From Pseudodesulfovibrio profundus (GTDB taxonomy: Bacteria; Desulfobacterota; Desulfovibrionia; Desulfovibrionales; Desulfovibrionaceae): 64,000 nucleotides of DNA. Made by a program: the position numbers and the translations under genes. The stretch is from contig NZ_LT907975.1 of the NCBI RefSeq assembly GCF_900217235.1, positions 3,757,001 through 3,821,000 on the forward strand, read 5' to 3'. The notes beneath the pieces are model-generated. The model did no database searches. It was not told where the DNA came from and saw only the letters and a list, made by a program, of their open reading frames with translations. Positions 49,000 to 59,141 of the stretch are shown here, one piece after another (the first letter of the stretch is position 1; each line of letters starts with the position of its first letter).

Positions 49000-49773
49000 T
49001 ATGAGGTAATGAAACCCAGATCCTTTTCAGTAACCCGCCCTCGAATGTTTGTATACAGATCGGCTGTCAGGGCCGTCTTGCAATTCCATACTAAATAAGA
49101 GTGAAATTATTTTCCGCGTGACAGAAGTTATGGAAGCAGGCAGAAAGACCGGTCCGTTGCGACGGAAAAACAGCCCGGTTGAGACACGTAATTAGGGGTG
49201 ATTCAAAAGGTGAGCAAAAACGGCTTATTGCCAATAAATTACAAGTTTTTTGCCTGCTTTTTCCCATAGGTGTCTTGACGGTTGTATACCGGTTCGGTAT
49301 AGATCAATTCCTACCGAACTGGTAGAGTAACTCGGACTTGGGGCAAAACGTGGTTTGCTGAAACTGCGAATTAAGGACGAGTTGCTAAAGGGAAAGTGGA
49401 ATTATCCTGTTATTTCAACAGATAATAAAACCGTACCTTTGCAGAGGGAATTAGCTGAGGGGCTAATCTCGAGCACATATTGTTTTTAGGACATTGGGCG
49501 TTTTGTCGTCTGGTGAATTCGTGTGGTGCATCCTTTATGGAGTGGTGCGTCTTCGTTTCACCTAACGATAAATGCCTGACCTGAGGGGCTCGCTGCACTG
49601 ACGCCGGAGGGCGTGTTGCTGCAACCACCGGGTGTTCCGGCGACCGATCGTGTGGATTCGTCCACTTTTTTTCGGGAGTCGACGATTGACGTATCCACGA
49701 ATGCGTAGGTCGTTGAGAACATCCTGGTTGGAGAGGGTGCATAGTATTCCACAAACTTATTAAGGAATGCGTT
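49000..49773. other. Long intergenic region before hmcA
   Basis: No convincing gene in about 770 bp. It contains the hmc promoter and palindromes at 49275-49325, leaving a leader of about 460 bases before hmcA. The open frames on the minus strand (49410-49877) overlap hmcA and are not supported. Confidence 0.6.
49275..49325 (+). promoter_or_regulatory. hmc promoter with paired Rrf2-type palindromes
   Basis: -35 TTGACG (49275-49280) and -10 TATAGA (49298-49303) are 17 bp apart. The palindrome TATACCG-GTT-CGGTATA (49285-49301) covers the spacer and the -10. A second, CTACC-GAACT-GGTAG (49311-49325), is centred 25 bp downstream, near the transcription start. The two share TACC(G/A)GTTCGGTA read on opposite strands. 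Binding would block RNA polymerase, fitting the known repression of hmc by Rrf2. Confidence 0.65.
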
Positions 49774-51360
49774 ATGGAGAAAGGAAGACGACTGCTGTTT
49801 TGGGCTGGAATCCTTTTCGTGTTCGCTGTCACATCAATTGTCTCTATCGAAGCCCAGGGGCTCGAAGCGCAGGCCAAAGCCGTTTCCGAGGCTCGGGTCG
49901 ACGCAGTGACTATTGATACGCTGGCGAAATTCGAAAAGCTTGAACTGCCCGTGGTTACTTTCTACCACGACCAGCACACCGAAGCTCTGGCTAAACAGGG
50001 CAAGGACTGTGCATCGTGTCACGAGAAAGATGCCGACGGAAAACTTTCCATCAAATTCAAGAGTCTGGTCGATGAAGACCCAGACACCATCAAGACCATC
50101 TACCACAACCAGTGTATTGGTTGTCACAAAGACATGGTCTCTGCCGGACAGAAGTCCGGTCCGCTGGACGGCCAGTGCCGCTCCTGCCACACCAAGAATC
50201 CTGCTGCTTCCGAATGGCAGCCGATCTCCTTGGACAAATCGCTTCACTTCCGCCACGTCCGCGGAACCGGCGGTGACGAAAAATGTCAGACCTGCCACCA
50301 CACCTATGATGAAGCCGCCAAGGAACTCGTTGCCGACAAAGGCAAAGAGCAGAACTGTCGCAACTGTCACATGGAACAGGATCGCGTTGTCAACGAAGAG
50401 TTGACTGTGCGTTCGTACGCCATGGCTTCGCATGAAAAGTGCGTTACCTGCCACATGGAGTACACCGCGAAGAAGAAAGCTTCCGGTCCCGCCAAATGTG
50501 CTGGTTGTCACTCTGCTGCAAGCCAGGCCGAGATGAAGGTCGTCGAGAATCCTGAACGCCTCATGCGCGGTCAGCCCGATCACACGCTGCTCGTCACCGT
50601 CAAGGATGGCAAGCCGCAGGCAAACATGGGTCCCGTTCCCTTTGATCACAAAGGCCATGAGGAATACGTCAAGGATTGTCGTTCCTGTCACGTTGGCGAA
50701 GGCTCCATGGACGGCAAGTTCTTCGAGCTGGCCGGTGACATGCACCTCAAGACCAACATGCAGGGCTGCGTGGGTTGCCACAAGGCCAAACAGGAAGAGA
50801 AACCCGTTTGCGCTGGCTGTCACAGTCAGATGCGCGAGACCAAGGCTCCTTCCAAAGACTCCTGCGCCAAGTGTCACGTTGAATCCGCCAAGGAACTCTA
50901 CGTCGACGGTATGATCCCCGAGAAGGAGATCGAAGAAGCCGTTGCAGCCGAGCTTGTCTCTTCTCGTGACAAGACTGTCATGACCATCACCGACGCTGAC
51001 ATCCCGGAAGAGATCGTCATCGGCGCATTGTCTGACCAGTACGAGCCGAGCAAGTTCCCCCATCGCAAGATCGTCAAGAAGCTGATTGCCGATATGCAGG
51101 GTGACAACATGGCTGGTTACTTCCACGGACAGGACACCCTGATGTGCTCCGGCTGTCACCACAACAGCCCCGCATCCAAAACACCGCCCAAGTGTGCTAG
51201 CTGCCACAACAAGCCCTTCGACCCGGCCAAGCCGGACGTACCGGGCCTGAAAGCCGCATACCATGGTCAGTGCATGGGTTGTCATACCGCCATGCAGCTC
51301 GAAAAGCCGTCGAATACGACGTGTAGCGATGCTGAAGGCTGTCACGTAAAGAAGAAGTAA
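49774..51360 (+). CDS. hmcA: High-molecular-weight multihaem cytochrome c HmcA
   Basis: 528 residues. A signal peptide is followed by 14 CxxCH haem motifs and one C-x5-CH at the C-terminus (CSDAEGCH), so 15 haem sites are visible; the D. vulgaris protein is described with 16. Spacing fits repeated class III cytochrome domains. It is periplasmic and passes electrons from periplasmic hydrogenases and cytochrome c3 to the Hmc membrane complex. First gene of hmcABCDEF. Confidence 0.95.
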   Translation: MEKGRRLLFWAGILFVFAVTSIVSIEAQGLEAQAKAVSEARVDAVTIDTLAKFEKLELPVVTFYHDQHTEALAKQGKDCASCHEKDADGKLSIKFKSLVDEDPDTIKTIYHNQCIGCHKDMVSAGQKSGPLDGQCRSCHTKNPAASEWQPISLDKSLHFRHVRGTGGDEKCQTCHHTYDEAAKELVADKGKEQNCRNCHMEQDRVVNEELTVRSYAMASHEKCVTCHMEYTAKKKASGPAKCAGCHSAASQAEMKVVENPERLMRGQPDHTLLVTVKDGKPQANMGPVPFDHKGHEEYVKDCRSCHVGEGSMDGKFFELAGDMHLKTNMQGCVGCHKAKQEEKPVCAGCHSQMRETKAPSKDSCAKCHVESAKELYVDGMIPEKEIEEAVAAELVSSRDKTVMTITDADIPEEIVIGALSDQYEPSKFPHRKIVKKLIADMQGDNMAGYFHGQDTLMCSGCHHNSPASKTPPKCASCHNKPFDPAKPDVPGLKAAYHGQCMGCHTAMQLEKPSNTTCSDAEGCHVKKK

Positions 51361-51394
51361 TCCGAACCCGGTGAAAATACACTAGGAGTCATCC

Positions 51395-52468
51395 ATGAAA
51401 CGTAGAAACTTCCTCGGCCTGATGGGGGCAGCCGGTGTCGCCACCGTGCTTCCCACAAAGGCTCAAGCCGCTGGAAACGTACACTTTGAAGGATATCCGG
51501 GAAGCAAAGGCGTCCTCTTCGACGCCACGCGCTGCATCGGATGCCGCAAATGTGAAGAAGGCTGCAATGAGATCAACGGTCTGGCCAAGCCGGAACAACC
51601 GTTCAGCGATCTCAGTGTGCTCGATACGAAACGCCGTACCGAAAACGAAGCCTACACAGTCGTCAATAAATACGAACAGCCTGAAGGCGGTTCCGTGTTC
51701 AGCAAGATCCAGTGCATGCATTGCATGGAGCCTTCCTGCGGTTCTGCTTGTTTCGTCAAGGCGTTCACAAAGCAGCCTTCCGGCGCCGTTACGTACGACG
51801 AATCCGTCTGCGTCGGTTGTCGTTACTGCATGGTCGCGTGTCCCTTTGAGATTCCGACCTACACATACAACGATCCCATCACCCCGAAGGTCATCAAGTG
51901 CCACCTGTGCGAACCGCACATCTCCACTGGCAAGGTCGATGCTCCGGGTTGTGTGAACAAGTGCCCCAAGGAAGCGCTGGTTTATGGCGAGCGTGATGAT
52001 CTGATCAAGATCGCCCGCAACCGTATCGAAGCCCATCCCGAGCTGTACGTGGATCACCTCTACGGTGAGCACGAAGTCGGTGGCACCAGCTGGCTGTACC
52101 TCTCCGGCACGCCGTTCAACCAGATCGGCATGCGCGAGGACCTCGGTACCACTTCCGGTCCCGAACTGAACTCCAGCGCACTGTCTGTTGTTGCCATGGT
52201 TCCGGCCCTGTGGCCTCTGCTGCTCGCAGGCGTCTACGGCATCACCAAGCGCACGGACAAGATCGCCAAGAAAGAAAAGGCCGAAGCTGTAGCTCAGGCC
52301 ATCAAGGAAACGCAGGACAAAGCCAATTCCGACATGAAGGCCGCCATGGAGCGCGCTCGCAATGACAAGGAAGCCACCGTCAAGCGTGAAGTCACCAAAG
52401 CCGTCGAGGAAGCCCTGAAGGCTGCCGAAGAAGAGGCCAATGGTGAAAAGGAAGAGGAGGGCGCATAA
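51395..52468 (+). CDS. hmcB: Hmc complex iron-sulfur protein HmcB
   Basis: 357 residues. The N-terminus [20 protein letters not shown] is a Tat-type signal. Four Cys-rich clusters follow: [36 protein letters not shown] and CHLCEPH with [10 protein letters not shown], consistent with 4Fe-4S centres as in DmsB-type subunits. A C-terminal membrane helix ([18 protein letters not shown]) and a charged coiled-coil tail complete it. It links HmcA to HmcC. Confidence 0.93.
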   Translation: MKRRNFLGLMGAAGVATVLPTKAQAAGNVHFEGYPGSKGVLFDATRCIGCRKCEEGCNEINGLAKPEQPFSDLSVLDTKRRTENEAYTVVNKYEQPEGGSVFSKIQCMHCMEPSCGSACFVKAFTKQPSGAVTYDESVCVGCRYCMVACPFEIPTYTYNDPITPKVIKCHLCEPHISTGKVDAPGCVNKCPKEALVYGERDDLIKIARNRIEAHPELYVDHLYGEHEVGGTSWLYLSGTPFNQIGMREDLGTTSGPELNSSALSVVAMVPALWPLLLAGVYGITKRTDKIAKKEKAEAVAQAIKETQDKANSDMKAAMERARNDKEATVKREVTKAVEEALKAAEEEANGEKEEEGA

Positions 52469-53644
52469 ATGAGCACTGAAGCCCAGACCAAACAATCCCT
52501 GATGACGCCGTTCAATGTTATTGCCGGCCTCATCCTGGTACTCGGTGTCGTCCTGACCATCTGGCGTTTCGCCGGTGGTATCGGAGCGGTTACCAATCTC
52601 GATAACAACAACCCCTGGGGCATCTGGATCGGGTTCGACCTGCTCTGTGGTGTCGCATTGGCCGCCGGTGGCTATGTCACCTCCTCGGCCGTCTACCTTT
52701 TCGGCATGAAGAAGCATCACGCCGCTGTCCGTCCGGCCATCCTGACGGCCTTCCTCGGCTACCTCTTCGTTGTCGTTGCCCTGCAGTACGACCTCGGTCG
52801 TCCCTGGCGCCTGCCTTACCCGTTCGTCGTGTCCGCGGGCACCACGTCCATGCTCTTCGAAGTGGGTTTGTGCGTTGCTCTGTACCTGACCGTTCTGTTC
52901 CTGGAGTTCTCTCCGGCAGCGCTCGAGTACTTCGGCCAGAAACGTCTGCGTAACCTGATTCACAAATGCACCATCGCCCTGACCGTATTCGGCGTCGTGC
53001 TTTCCACCTTGCACCAGTCTTCGCTCGGAGCGCTGTATATTGTCGCGCCATCGAAGCTACATCCATTGTGGTATTCCGCGTACCTGCCAACGTTCTTCTT
53101 CGTAAGTTCGGCAGCAGCCGGTATGTCCATGGTCATGCTCGAAGGGTGGATTTCCCACGGTTCCAAGACGCTGCACAGCAAGATGTCCGAGGAATACCTG
53201 GGACAGCATGATGATCTGTACTTCGGGTTCGCCAAAGGCGCTTCCTGGGTACTGATGGGGTACTTCTTCATCAAGGTCATCGGCATTGCCGCCGACAACG
53301 AATGGCACCTGCTTGCCACCGGATGGGGCCAGTGGTTCCTGTTCGAGTTGCTCGGTTTCGCGCTCCTGCCGTCCTTCCTGTACGCCATAGGTGCACGCGA
53401 AAAGAACCTCAAGCTGATCAAATGGACCGCGCTTCTCACCGTTCTGGGCATTGTCCTGAACCGTCTGAACGTTTCCCTGATCGCCTACAATTACCACCTG
53501 CCGTCCGAGATGCGCTACTTCCCGAGCTGGCAGGAGATCGGTGTGACATTGTTTGTCTGCACCATGCTCGTCGTAACCTTCAAGTTCATCAGTAGTAAGA
53601 CGCCGATCTTTTATGATCACCCTGACTACAAGGATGAGCACTAA
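52469..53644 (+). CDS. hmcC: Hmc complex NrfD-like membrane subunit HmcC
   Basis: 391 residues, starting directly after the hmcB stop. About ten membrane helices (FNVIAGLILVLGVVLTIWRFAGG; LLCGVALAAGGYVTSSAVYLFG and others) in the NrfD/PsrC fold, with NPWGIWIGFD near the first helix. NrfD-type subunits bind quinone and span the inner membrane. HmcB is its expected electron partner. Confidence 0.93.
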   Translation: MSTEAQTKQSLMTPFNVIAGLILVLGVVLTIWRFAGGIGAVTNLDNNNPWGIWIGFDLLCGVALAAGGYVTSSAVYLFGMKKHHAAVRPAILTAFLGYLFVVVALQYDLGRPWRLPYPFVVSAGTTSMLFEVGLCVALYLTVLFLEFSPAALEYFGQKRLRNLIHKCTIALTVFGVVLSTLHQSSLGALYIVAPSKLHPLWYSAYLPTFFFVSSAAAGMSMVMLEGWISHGSKTLHSKMSEEYLGQHDDLYFGFAKGASWVLMGYFFIKVIGIAADNEWHLLATGWGQWFLFELLGFALLPSFLYAIGAREKNLKLIKWTALLTVLGIVLNRLNVSLIAYNYHLPSEMRYFPSWQEIGVTLFVCTMLVVTFKFISSKTPIFYDHPDYKDEH

Positions 53645-53663
53645 ATCCTAGGAGGACGAGAAA

Positions 53664-53795
53664 ATGGCTAATGAAATATATTCCCTTCAAGAATTCCTGC
53701 TCGCCACGAAAGGGTGGGTGTACATTCTGATGGGTTCCGCGTTGGTGGTCTTCGTGGCCTACTGGAAGTTCCTGTTCAGCAGGGACAAAGACTAA
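53664..53795 (+). CDS. hmcD: Hmc complex small membrane protein HmcD
   Basis: 43 residues from ATG 53664 with GGAGG about 9 bases upstream. One membrane helix (WVYILMGSALVVFVAYWKFLF) and a charged end. It lies at the exact place of hmcD, between hmcC and hmcE. Confidence 0.9.
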   Translation: MANEIYSLQEFLLATKGWVYILMGSALVVFVAYWKFLFSRDKD

Positions 53796-53821
53796 CGGTC
53801 AGCATACGAGGAGTTTGAACC

Positions 53822-54499
53822 ATGTATGAACTGTTAACGGGCCCGATCCTTTGGCTGGCGTTTGCTATCGCCGTCATCGGTCTGATCACCCGCACTGTAT
53901 TCTACATTAAAGGTCTGAACTGGAAGCTGGACCGCGTCGCTTATTCCGCGCATCCCGCTGCCGGTGCCAAGGGAGCATTGCGCTCCATCCTGGCTTTCAT
54001 CATTCCCTTCGCTAACCATAGCTGGAGGGCCAAACCCGGATTCACGATCATGTTCTTCGTGTTCCACATCGGTCTGCTGGGCGTTCCCCTGTTGCTGGAA
54101 GGCCATGCCGTCATTCTCAATGAGCGTTTCGGCATCTCCTGGCCTACCATGTCCATGGCTGCCGCTGACTTCCTGACTGTCGCCATGCTGGTAGCTGCTG
54201 CAGGTATCGCCATTCGCCGACTGATTCTGCCTGAAGTTCGCATTCTCACCGATGCCAAGGATTGGTTCGTTCTGATCATCTCCATCGCCCCCTTCGTATC
54301 CGGCTATCTGGTCGTTCACGAATTAGGCAATTACGACTTCTGGCTGACGGCTCACATCATCAGTGGCCTGGCCTGGATCGCGTTGCTGCCGTTCACCAAG
54401 CTGTTCCACGCCGTAGGCTTCTTCTGGTCCCGTGCACAGCTCGGTATGGACTTCGGCATCAAGCGCGGTGGCATGAAGTACAAGAGCTTCGACTGGTAA
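53822..54499 (+). CDS. hmcE: Hmc complex cytochrome-b-like membrane subunit HmcE
   Basis: 225 residues with GGAG before ATG 53822. About five membrane helices (ILWLAFAIAVIGLITRTVFYI; AKPGFTIMFFVFHIGLLGVPLLLEGHAVILN; WFVLIISIAPFVSGYLVVHEL). His residues in FHIGLLG, EGHAV and AHIISGLAW could bind haem b, as in NarI/DsrM-type subunits. It is probably the quinone or electron conduit to HmcF. Confidence 0.93.
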   Translation: MYELLTGPILWLAFAIAVIGLITRTVFYIKGLNWKLDRVAYSAHPAAGAKGALRSILAFIIPFANHSWRAKPGFTIMFFVFHIGLLGVPLLLEGHAVILNERFGISWPTMSMAAADFLTVAMLVAAAGIAIRRLILPEVRILTDAKDWFVLIISIAPFVSGYLVVHELGNYDFWLTAHIISGLAWIALLPFTKLFHAVGFFWSRAQLGMDFGIKRGGMKYKSFDW

Positions 54500-54525
54500 G
54501 TCGTTAGCGTATAAGGAGAACCACA

Positions 54526-55923
54526 ATGCCCGAAGGTAAGCTTTGCAATAGAACGCCGATCAACGATGAGGAATACCTCCAGCAGGTACTCAGCGATACC
54601 GGTGGAAAGCAATACTATAAAGAAATGGAAGAGCTCGACGTTGATGTCGAGAAATTACAGGCATCCCTGAAGGCCACACTCAAGTCCCGTCTGAAAACGT
54701 GGCTTGAAATGTGCGCCCACTGCGGCCTCTGCGCCGACGCCTGCTTCCTGTATGAAGTTAATGATCGTGTGCCTGAACAGGTCCCGGCTTACAAGATCCA
54801 GTCCACCCTGGGCGAGATCGTCAAGAAGAACGGGAACGTCACCAACGAGTTCATGCGTCACTGCATGGATGTCGCATGGTCTCAGTGCACCTGTTGTAAC
54901 CGTTGCGGTCACTACTGCCCGCACGGCATCGATATGGGTGTCATGTTCGGTTACCTGCGCGGACTGCTCAACTCTCAGGGCTTCGTGCCGTGGGAACTGA
55001 AAATCGGTGCTGGCATGCACCGTGTCTATCGCGCACAGATGAACGTCACCACGGAAGACTGGGTCGAAACTTGCGAGTGGATGGCCGAGGAAACCGAGGA
55101 AGAATGGCCGGGTCTGACCATCCCTGTGGATGTTGAAGGCGCCGACATGATGTACACCTGTAACGCTCGTGAGCCCAAGCACTACCCTGAAGACATCGCT
55201 GAAGCCGCCATCCTGTTCCACCTGACCGGTGAGAATTGGACCGTGCCTTCCGAAGGATGGGAGCAGACCTCCCTGTCCATGTTCGCCGGTGACTGGGAAG
55301 CCTGCACCATGCAGGTAAAAACAGTGTACGATGCGATTGAGCGTCTGAAGCCGAAACGCGTCGTCGGTACCGAGTGTGGTCACGCTCACCGTGCTACCTC
55401 CATCGAGGGACCGTACTGGGTCGGTCGTGAAGACGGCCTGCCTCCGCGTCCGTTCATCCACTACGTTGAATGGGTTGCCGAGGTGCTTCGTTCCGGACGT
55501 CTGAAAATCGATCCGGCCAAGAAGCTCAAGCGCCCGATCACCTTGCAGGACTCCTGCAACTACGTTCGTAACCACGGCCTGGCCGACATCACCCGTGAGA
55601 TCATGACCTACATCGTTGAGCCGGAGTACTTCATCGAAATGACTCCGAACCGCGAACACAACTACTGCTGCGGCGGTGGTGGCGGATTCAACGGTGTTGG
55701 TAAATACCGTCCTCAGCGTAACGTGGCGCTTCGCAAGAAGCGTGACCAGATCCTCGAAACCGGGGCCGAACTGGTCATCGCACCCTGCCACAACTGCTGG
55801 GATGCCATCCGTGACCTCGAAGAAGAATACGAAATCGGTATCGAATGGTCCTTCCTCAAGCCGCTTCTGATCGAAATGGCTATTGTGCCTGATCATCTGA
55901 AGCCCAAGGAAGAGGAAGAGTAG
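54526..55923 (+). CDS. hmcF: Hmc complex cytoplasmic Fe-S protein HmcF
   Basis: 465 residues. Two 4Fe-4S motifs ([23 protein letters not shown]) are followed by CCG-type heterodisulfide-reductase-like regions ([29 protein letters not shown]), as in HdrD/DsrK. No signal peptide, so it is cytoplasmic. It would accept electrons from HmcE and reduce a cytoplasmic disulfide or partner. Last hmc structural gene. Confidence 0.95.
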   Translation: MPEGKLCNRTPINDEEYLQQVLSDTGGKQYYKEMEELDVDVEKLQASLKATLKSRLKTWLEMCAHCGLCADACFLYEVNDRVPEQVPAYKIQSTLGEIVKKNGNVTNEFMRHCMDVAWSQCTCCNRCGHYCPHGIDMGVMFGYLRGLLNSQGFVPWELKIGAGMHRVYRAQMNVTTEDWVETCEWMAEETEEEWPGLTIPVDVEGADMMYTCNAREPKHYPEDIAEAAILFHLTGENWTVPSEGWEQTSLSMFAGDWEACTMQVKTVYDAIERLKPKRVVGTECGHAHRATSIEGPYWVGREDGLPPRPFIHYVEWVAEVLRSGRLKIDPAKKLKRPITLQDSCNYVRNHGLADITREIMTYIVEPEYFIEMTPNREHNYCCGGGGGFNGVGKYRPQRNVALRKKRDQILETGAELVIAPCHNCWDAIRDLEEEYEIGIEWSFLKPLLIEMAIVPDHLKPKEEEE

Positions 55924-55965
55924 TACTCTCGATCCTTACGCCGATAAGGCGGATGTAATAACTGT

Positions 55966-56001
55966 CCAACCGGCCTGGTGGTTTCGACCGCCAGGCCGGG
56001 C
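55966..56001 (+). repeat. Hairpin between hmcF and rrf2
   Basis: CGGCCTGG pairs with CCAGGCCG with a loop TGGTTTCGACCG; no T run follows. It may stabilise the hmc mRNA or attenuate reading into rrf2. Confidence 0.5.
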
Positions 56002-56089
56002 ATGGATGGTGCGAGACAAGACCCATTACCATCCGGTTATGGAGTGCGGAAACTTCTGCGCTGTTCAATGATCGGTGGGCGATACCGTT

Positions 56090-56500
56090 ATGCGCATAAC
56101 AACCAAATCCAGATACGCGACCAGAATGGTGCTGGACATAGCCCTCCATTGTGAAAATGGGCCGGTGCAGTCGCGTGATATTGCCGAACGGCAAAACATT
56201 TCTCTTAAATATCTCGAAAAACTGATTCGCGAGTTACGACGTGCCGGACTGATTGAAAGTCGTCGTGGCCCCCAGGGCGGGCACCTTCTGGCGCGTCCTG
56301 CCGATTCGATCACCGTGGGCGATATTGTCCGCATTATGGAATGTCCGCCCAAATATGATGACTGCACCTGCACGGCCGGTGGCGAGTGTGATGCATGTCC
56401 TCAGGCCCAGACCTGTCTGACCAAAGCCATCTGGGTGGAAACCACGCGCGCCATGTTCGAGAAACTCGATACGTTCATCATCGGCGAGTTACTCGACTAG
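56090..56500 (+). CDS. rrf2: Rrf2-family transcriptional regulator
   Basis: 136 residues from ATG 56090 ([21 protein letters not shown]); a GTG five codons upstream is less likely. A winged HTH ([45 protein letters not shown]) is followed by a Cys-rich segment ([21 protein letters not shown]) that could hold an iron-sulfur cluster. In D. vulgaris, rrf1 and rrf2 follow hmcF and reduce hmc expression. Here rrf1 is missing. The paired palindromes at the hmc promoter are its likely target. Confidence 0.92.
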   Translation: MRITTKSRYATRMVLDIALHCENGPVQSRDIAERQNISLKYLEKLIRELRRAGLIESRRGPQGGHLLARPADSITVGDIVRIMECPPKYDDCTCTAGGECDACPQAQTCLTKAIWVETTRAMFEKLDTFIIGELLD

Positions 56501-56562
56501 TCTTTTTCTTTTCTTGTTTCGCCCCTTGCCAAACGGCTGTGGCGATTTATCTCTCAACCAAC

Positions 56563-57108
56563 ATGCAACGTTGGAAAATCGGCTCCGGCAATCTTGTCGT
56601 CATGCAGGGTGACATAACGACCCTGGAAGTGGACGCTATCGTGAACGCCGCCAACTCGCGCCTTGCTGGCGGTGGCGGAGTTGATGGTGCCATCCATGAC
56701 GCTGCCGGAATCATCTCTCTTCAACGAGCCTGCAAAAAAATCATCGCTGAAATCGGAACTCTTCCAGTAGGTGAAGCCGTCATCACGCCAGGCTTCGGCC
56801 TGAGTGCGCGTCACATCATCCATACTGTCGGTCCAGTCTGGCATGGAGGAGATCGTGACGAACCTCGATTGCTCAGGCAGGCATATGCCAACTCCCTTCT
56901 ACTGGCACATCAGCATGAACTCCACTCCATAGCCTTTCCTGCCATTTCTTGTGGCGTATACGGATATCCTGCGGAACAGGCCGCTGGGATAGCGCTTGGC
57001 GAACTCAAGTCCGGGCTGCAAGACGGTCTGGTCTCAGAAATTTTCATGGTATTGCATGGCCGCACCGCTTTCGACGTATGGCGTAATGCAGCCGAAGACT
57101 GCCTGTAA
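56563..57108 (+). CDS. Macro-domain (ADP-ribose-binding) protein
   Basis: 181 residues from ATG 56563. It shows the macro signature: [34 protein letters not shown], then [26 protein letters not shown] and [18 protein letters not shown], as in YmdB/MacroD enzymes that hydrolyse O-acetyl-ADP-ribose or ADP-ribose adducts. The ribosome site is weak, so the start could be a GTG at 56539. It precedes hslV by 17 bp. Confidence 0.9.
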   Translation: MQRWKIGSGNLVVMQGDITTLEVDAIVNAANSRLAGGGGVDGAIHDAAGIISLQRACKKIIAEIGTLPVGEAVITPGFGLSARHIIHTVGPVWHGGDRDEPRLLRQAYANSLLLAHQHELHSIAFPAISCGVYGYPAEQAAGIALGELKSGLQDGLVSEIFMVLHGRTAFDVWRNAAEDCL

Positions 57109-57125
57109 TCAGGCAAGGAGATAGT

Positions 57126-57665
57126 ATGCAACTCAGAGGAACAACCATTGTCGCGGTCAAAGACGAAAACGGTACCGCGGTAGCAGGCGACGGACAGGTA
57201 ACTTTCGGCCAGTCTGTCGTCATGAAACATACGGCTCGCAAGGTTCGTCGGATTTACAAGGACAAGGTCACCGTCGGATTCGCCGGTGCCACAGCCGATG
57301 CCTTCACCCTTTCCGAGCGGTTTGAGGCCAAACTGGAGAGTTATGCCGGTAACCTGCTTCGTGCAGCGGTGGAGCTGGCGAAAGATTGGCGCACAGATAA
57401 GTACTTGCGCAAACTGGAAGCAATGCTGCTGGCCGCTGACGGCGAACATGTCCTGATCATCTCCGGCACCGGTGATGTCATCGAGCCGGACGACGGCGTT
57501 GCTGCCATTGGTTCGGGGGGCTCCTACGCTCTTGCAGCCGCTCGGGCTCTCCAACGCTCTACCGATCTGCCAGCCAGTGAAATCGCTCAAAAGGCCATGG
57601 AAATCGCTGCGGAAATCTGCGTTTACACCAACGACAATATTGTCCTGGAAGCACAGGAAAAATAA
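57126..57665 (+). CDS. hslV: ATP-dependent protease peptidase subunit HslV
   Basis: 179 residues. After Met and a short propeptide-like start ([34 protein letters not shown]) the catalytic Thr lies in RGTTIVAV. Proteasome-like beta fold with [29 protein letters not shown]. It forms a dodecamer that partners HslU for protein quality control. It is followed by hslU after 82 bp. Confidence 0.95.
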   Translation: MQLRGTTIVAVKDENGTAVAGDGQVTFGQSVVMKHTARKVRRIYKDKVTVGFAGATADAFTLSERFEAKLESYAGNLLRAAVELAKDWRTDKYLRKLEAMLLAADGEHVLIISGTGDVIEPDDGVAAIGSGGSYALAAARALQRSTDLPASEIAQKAMEIAAEICVYTNDNIVLEAQEK

Positions 57666-57747
57666 CACACTTATCGCAATCGTGGCTTGCTGCTCTCAAT
57701 GAAGGTCAGCGTAAAAGCACAAGCGAGATGTGGAGGCTATTCATATT

Positions 57748-59133
57748 ATGAGTAATTTGACACCCAGAGAAATCGTTTCCGAACTCGACAGATATATCAT
57801 CGGACAAAATGACGCCAAGCGCATGGTAGCCATCGCCATGCGTAACCGTTGGCGTCGTCAGCAGATTGATCCTGATCTTCGTGATGAAATTTCCCCCAAA
57901 AACATCATCCTCATGGGACCTACCGGCGTTGGTAAAACCGAAATTGCCCGCCGACTTGCCAAGCTGACCCATTGTCCGTTCTTCAAGGTGGAAGCAACCA
58001 AGTTCACCGAAGTCGGTTACGTTGGTCGGGATGTGGAATCCATGATTCGTGACCTGATGGAAATCGGTGTGAGCATGGTCCACAAAGAGGAAACCGAGAA
58101 GGTGCGCATCAAGGCGGAAAAACATGCTGAAGAGCGGCTTCTTGACCTGTTGCTGCCGCGAAGCACTCCCAAGAGTAGTGGGGGGCCTGCCGGATTCTTT
58201 ATGGGCTCTGCCAATGGCGAGGTTGAAGAGAAGCCCGAGCCGCCCAAAGATGATGCCACGCGGGAGAAATTCCGCCAGATGTTCCGTGCAGGGCAGCTGG
58301 ATGACCGCGAGGTGGAACTGGAAGTGACCATGCAGTCCGGTGCTCAGGTCGAGATAATGGCCATTCCGGGCATGGAAGAGATGGGCTCCAACCTGCAAAA
58401 CGCCTTTTCCAACATGTTCCCCGGCAAGAAAAAGCCCCGGAAGATGAAGATCAAGGATGCCTATCAGGTCCTGATTGATGAAGAGGCTGACAAGCTCATC
58501 GATCCTGATGCCGTGAACGAGCTTGCTCGCGAGCGAGTGGAGCAGCAGGGTATCCTCTTTGTGGACGAGATGGACAAAATCGCTTCCCGACAGGACGCTG
58601 GCGGCGGAACCGATGTTTCCAGAGAAGGGGTGCAGCGTGACCTGTTGCCCATCGTGGAAGGAAGTGTGGTCAACACCAAGTACGGCATGGTCAAGACCGA
58701 TCACATCCTGTTCATTGCTGCTGGTGCGTTTCACTTTGCCAAGCCGTCGGACCTCATCCCCGAGTTGCAGGGTCGCTTCCCTCTGAGGGAAGAGTTGAAT
58801 TCCCTGCACAAGGAAGAGTTTTACCGTATCCTTACGGAGCCCAAGAATGCACTGACAGTGCAATACAAGGCGCTGCTCGAAACCGAAGGCGTATCTGTCG
58901 ACTTCACCAAGGAAGCCTTGGAAGAGATTGCCGAGACTGCCGAAAAGATCAACGAGGAAACCGAAAACATCGGCGCTCGTCGATTGTACACCATACTGGA
59001 AAAGATACTGGCGAAGCTCTCCTTCGAGGCGCCGGACAAGTCCGGGCAGACCATTACCATTGATCGTGAATACGTCCGCTCACAACTGAGTGACGTCATC
59101 GAGGATCGCGACCTGTCGCGTTACATTCTGTAG
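57748..59133 (+). CDS. hslU: HslU ATPase subunit of HslUV protease
   Basis: 461 residues from ATG 57748 ([20 protein letters not shown]) with GGAGG upstream; an ATG six codons before is less likely. AAA+ motifs: Walker [18 protein letters not shown], Walker [12 protein letters not shown], and the I-domain in the middle. The end DLSRYIL is the HslV-binding tail. It unfolds substrates for HslV. Its stop TAG overlaps the AGGAG of the next gene. Confidence 0.95.
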   Translation: MSNLTPREIVSELDRYIIGQNDAKRMVAIAMRNRWRRQQIDPDLRDEISPKNIILMGPTGVGKTEIARRLAKLTHCPFFKVEATKFTEVGYVGRDVESMIRDLMEIGVSMVHKEETEKVRIKAEKHAEERLLDLLLPRSTPKSSGGPAGFFMGSANGEVEEKPEPPKDDATREKFRQMFRAGQLDDREVELEVTMQSGAQVEIMAIPGMEEMGSNLQNAFSNMFPGKKKPRKMKIKDAYQVLIDEEADKLIDPDAVNELARERVEQQGILFVDEMDKIASRQDAGGGTDVSREGVQRDLLPIVEGSVVNTKYGMVKTDHILFIAAGAFHFAKPSDLIPELQGRFPLREELNSLHKEEFYRILTEPKNALTVQYKALLETEGVSVDFTKEALEEIAETAEKINEETENIGARRLYTILEKILAKLSFEAPDKSGQTITIDREYVRSQLSDVIEDRDLSRYIL

Positions 59134-59141
59134 GAGTGACA

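Noticed and set aside
49834-51345. 503-residue open frame antisense to hmcA
   Set aside because: It is the mirror of a GC-rich, codon-biased gene with clear haem motifs; no ribosome site or domain supports it. The same holds for long antisense frames opposite hmcB-hmcC (51389-53014) and hmcF (54655-55896).
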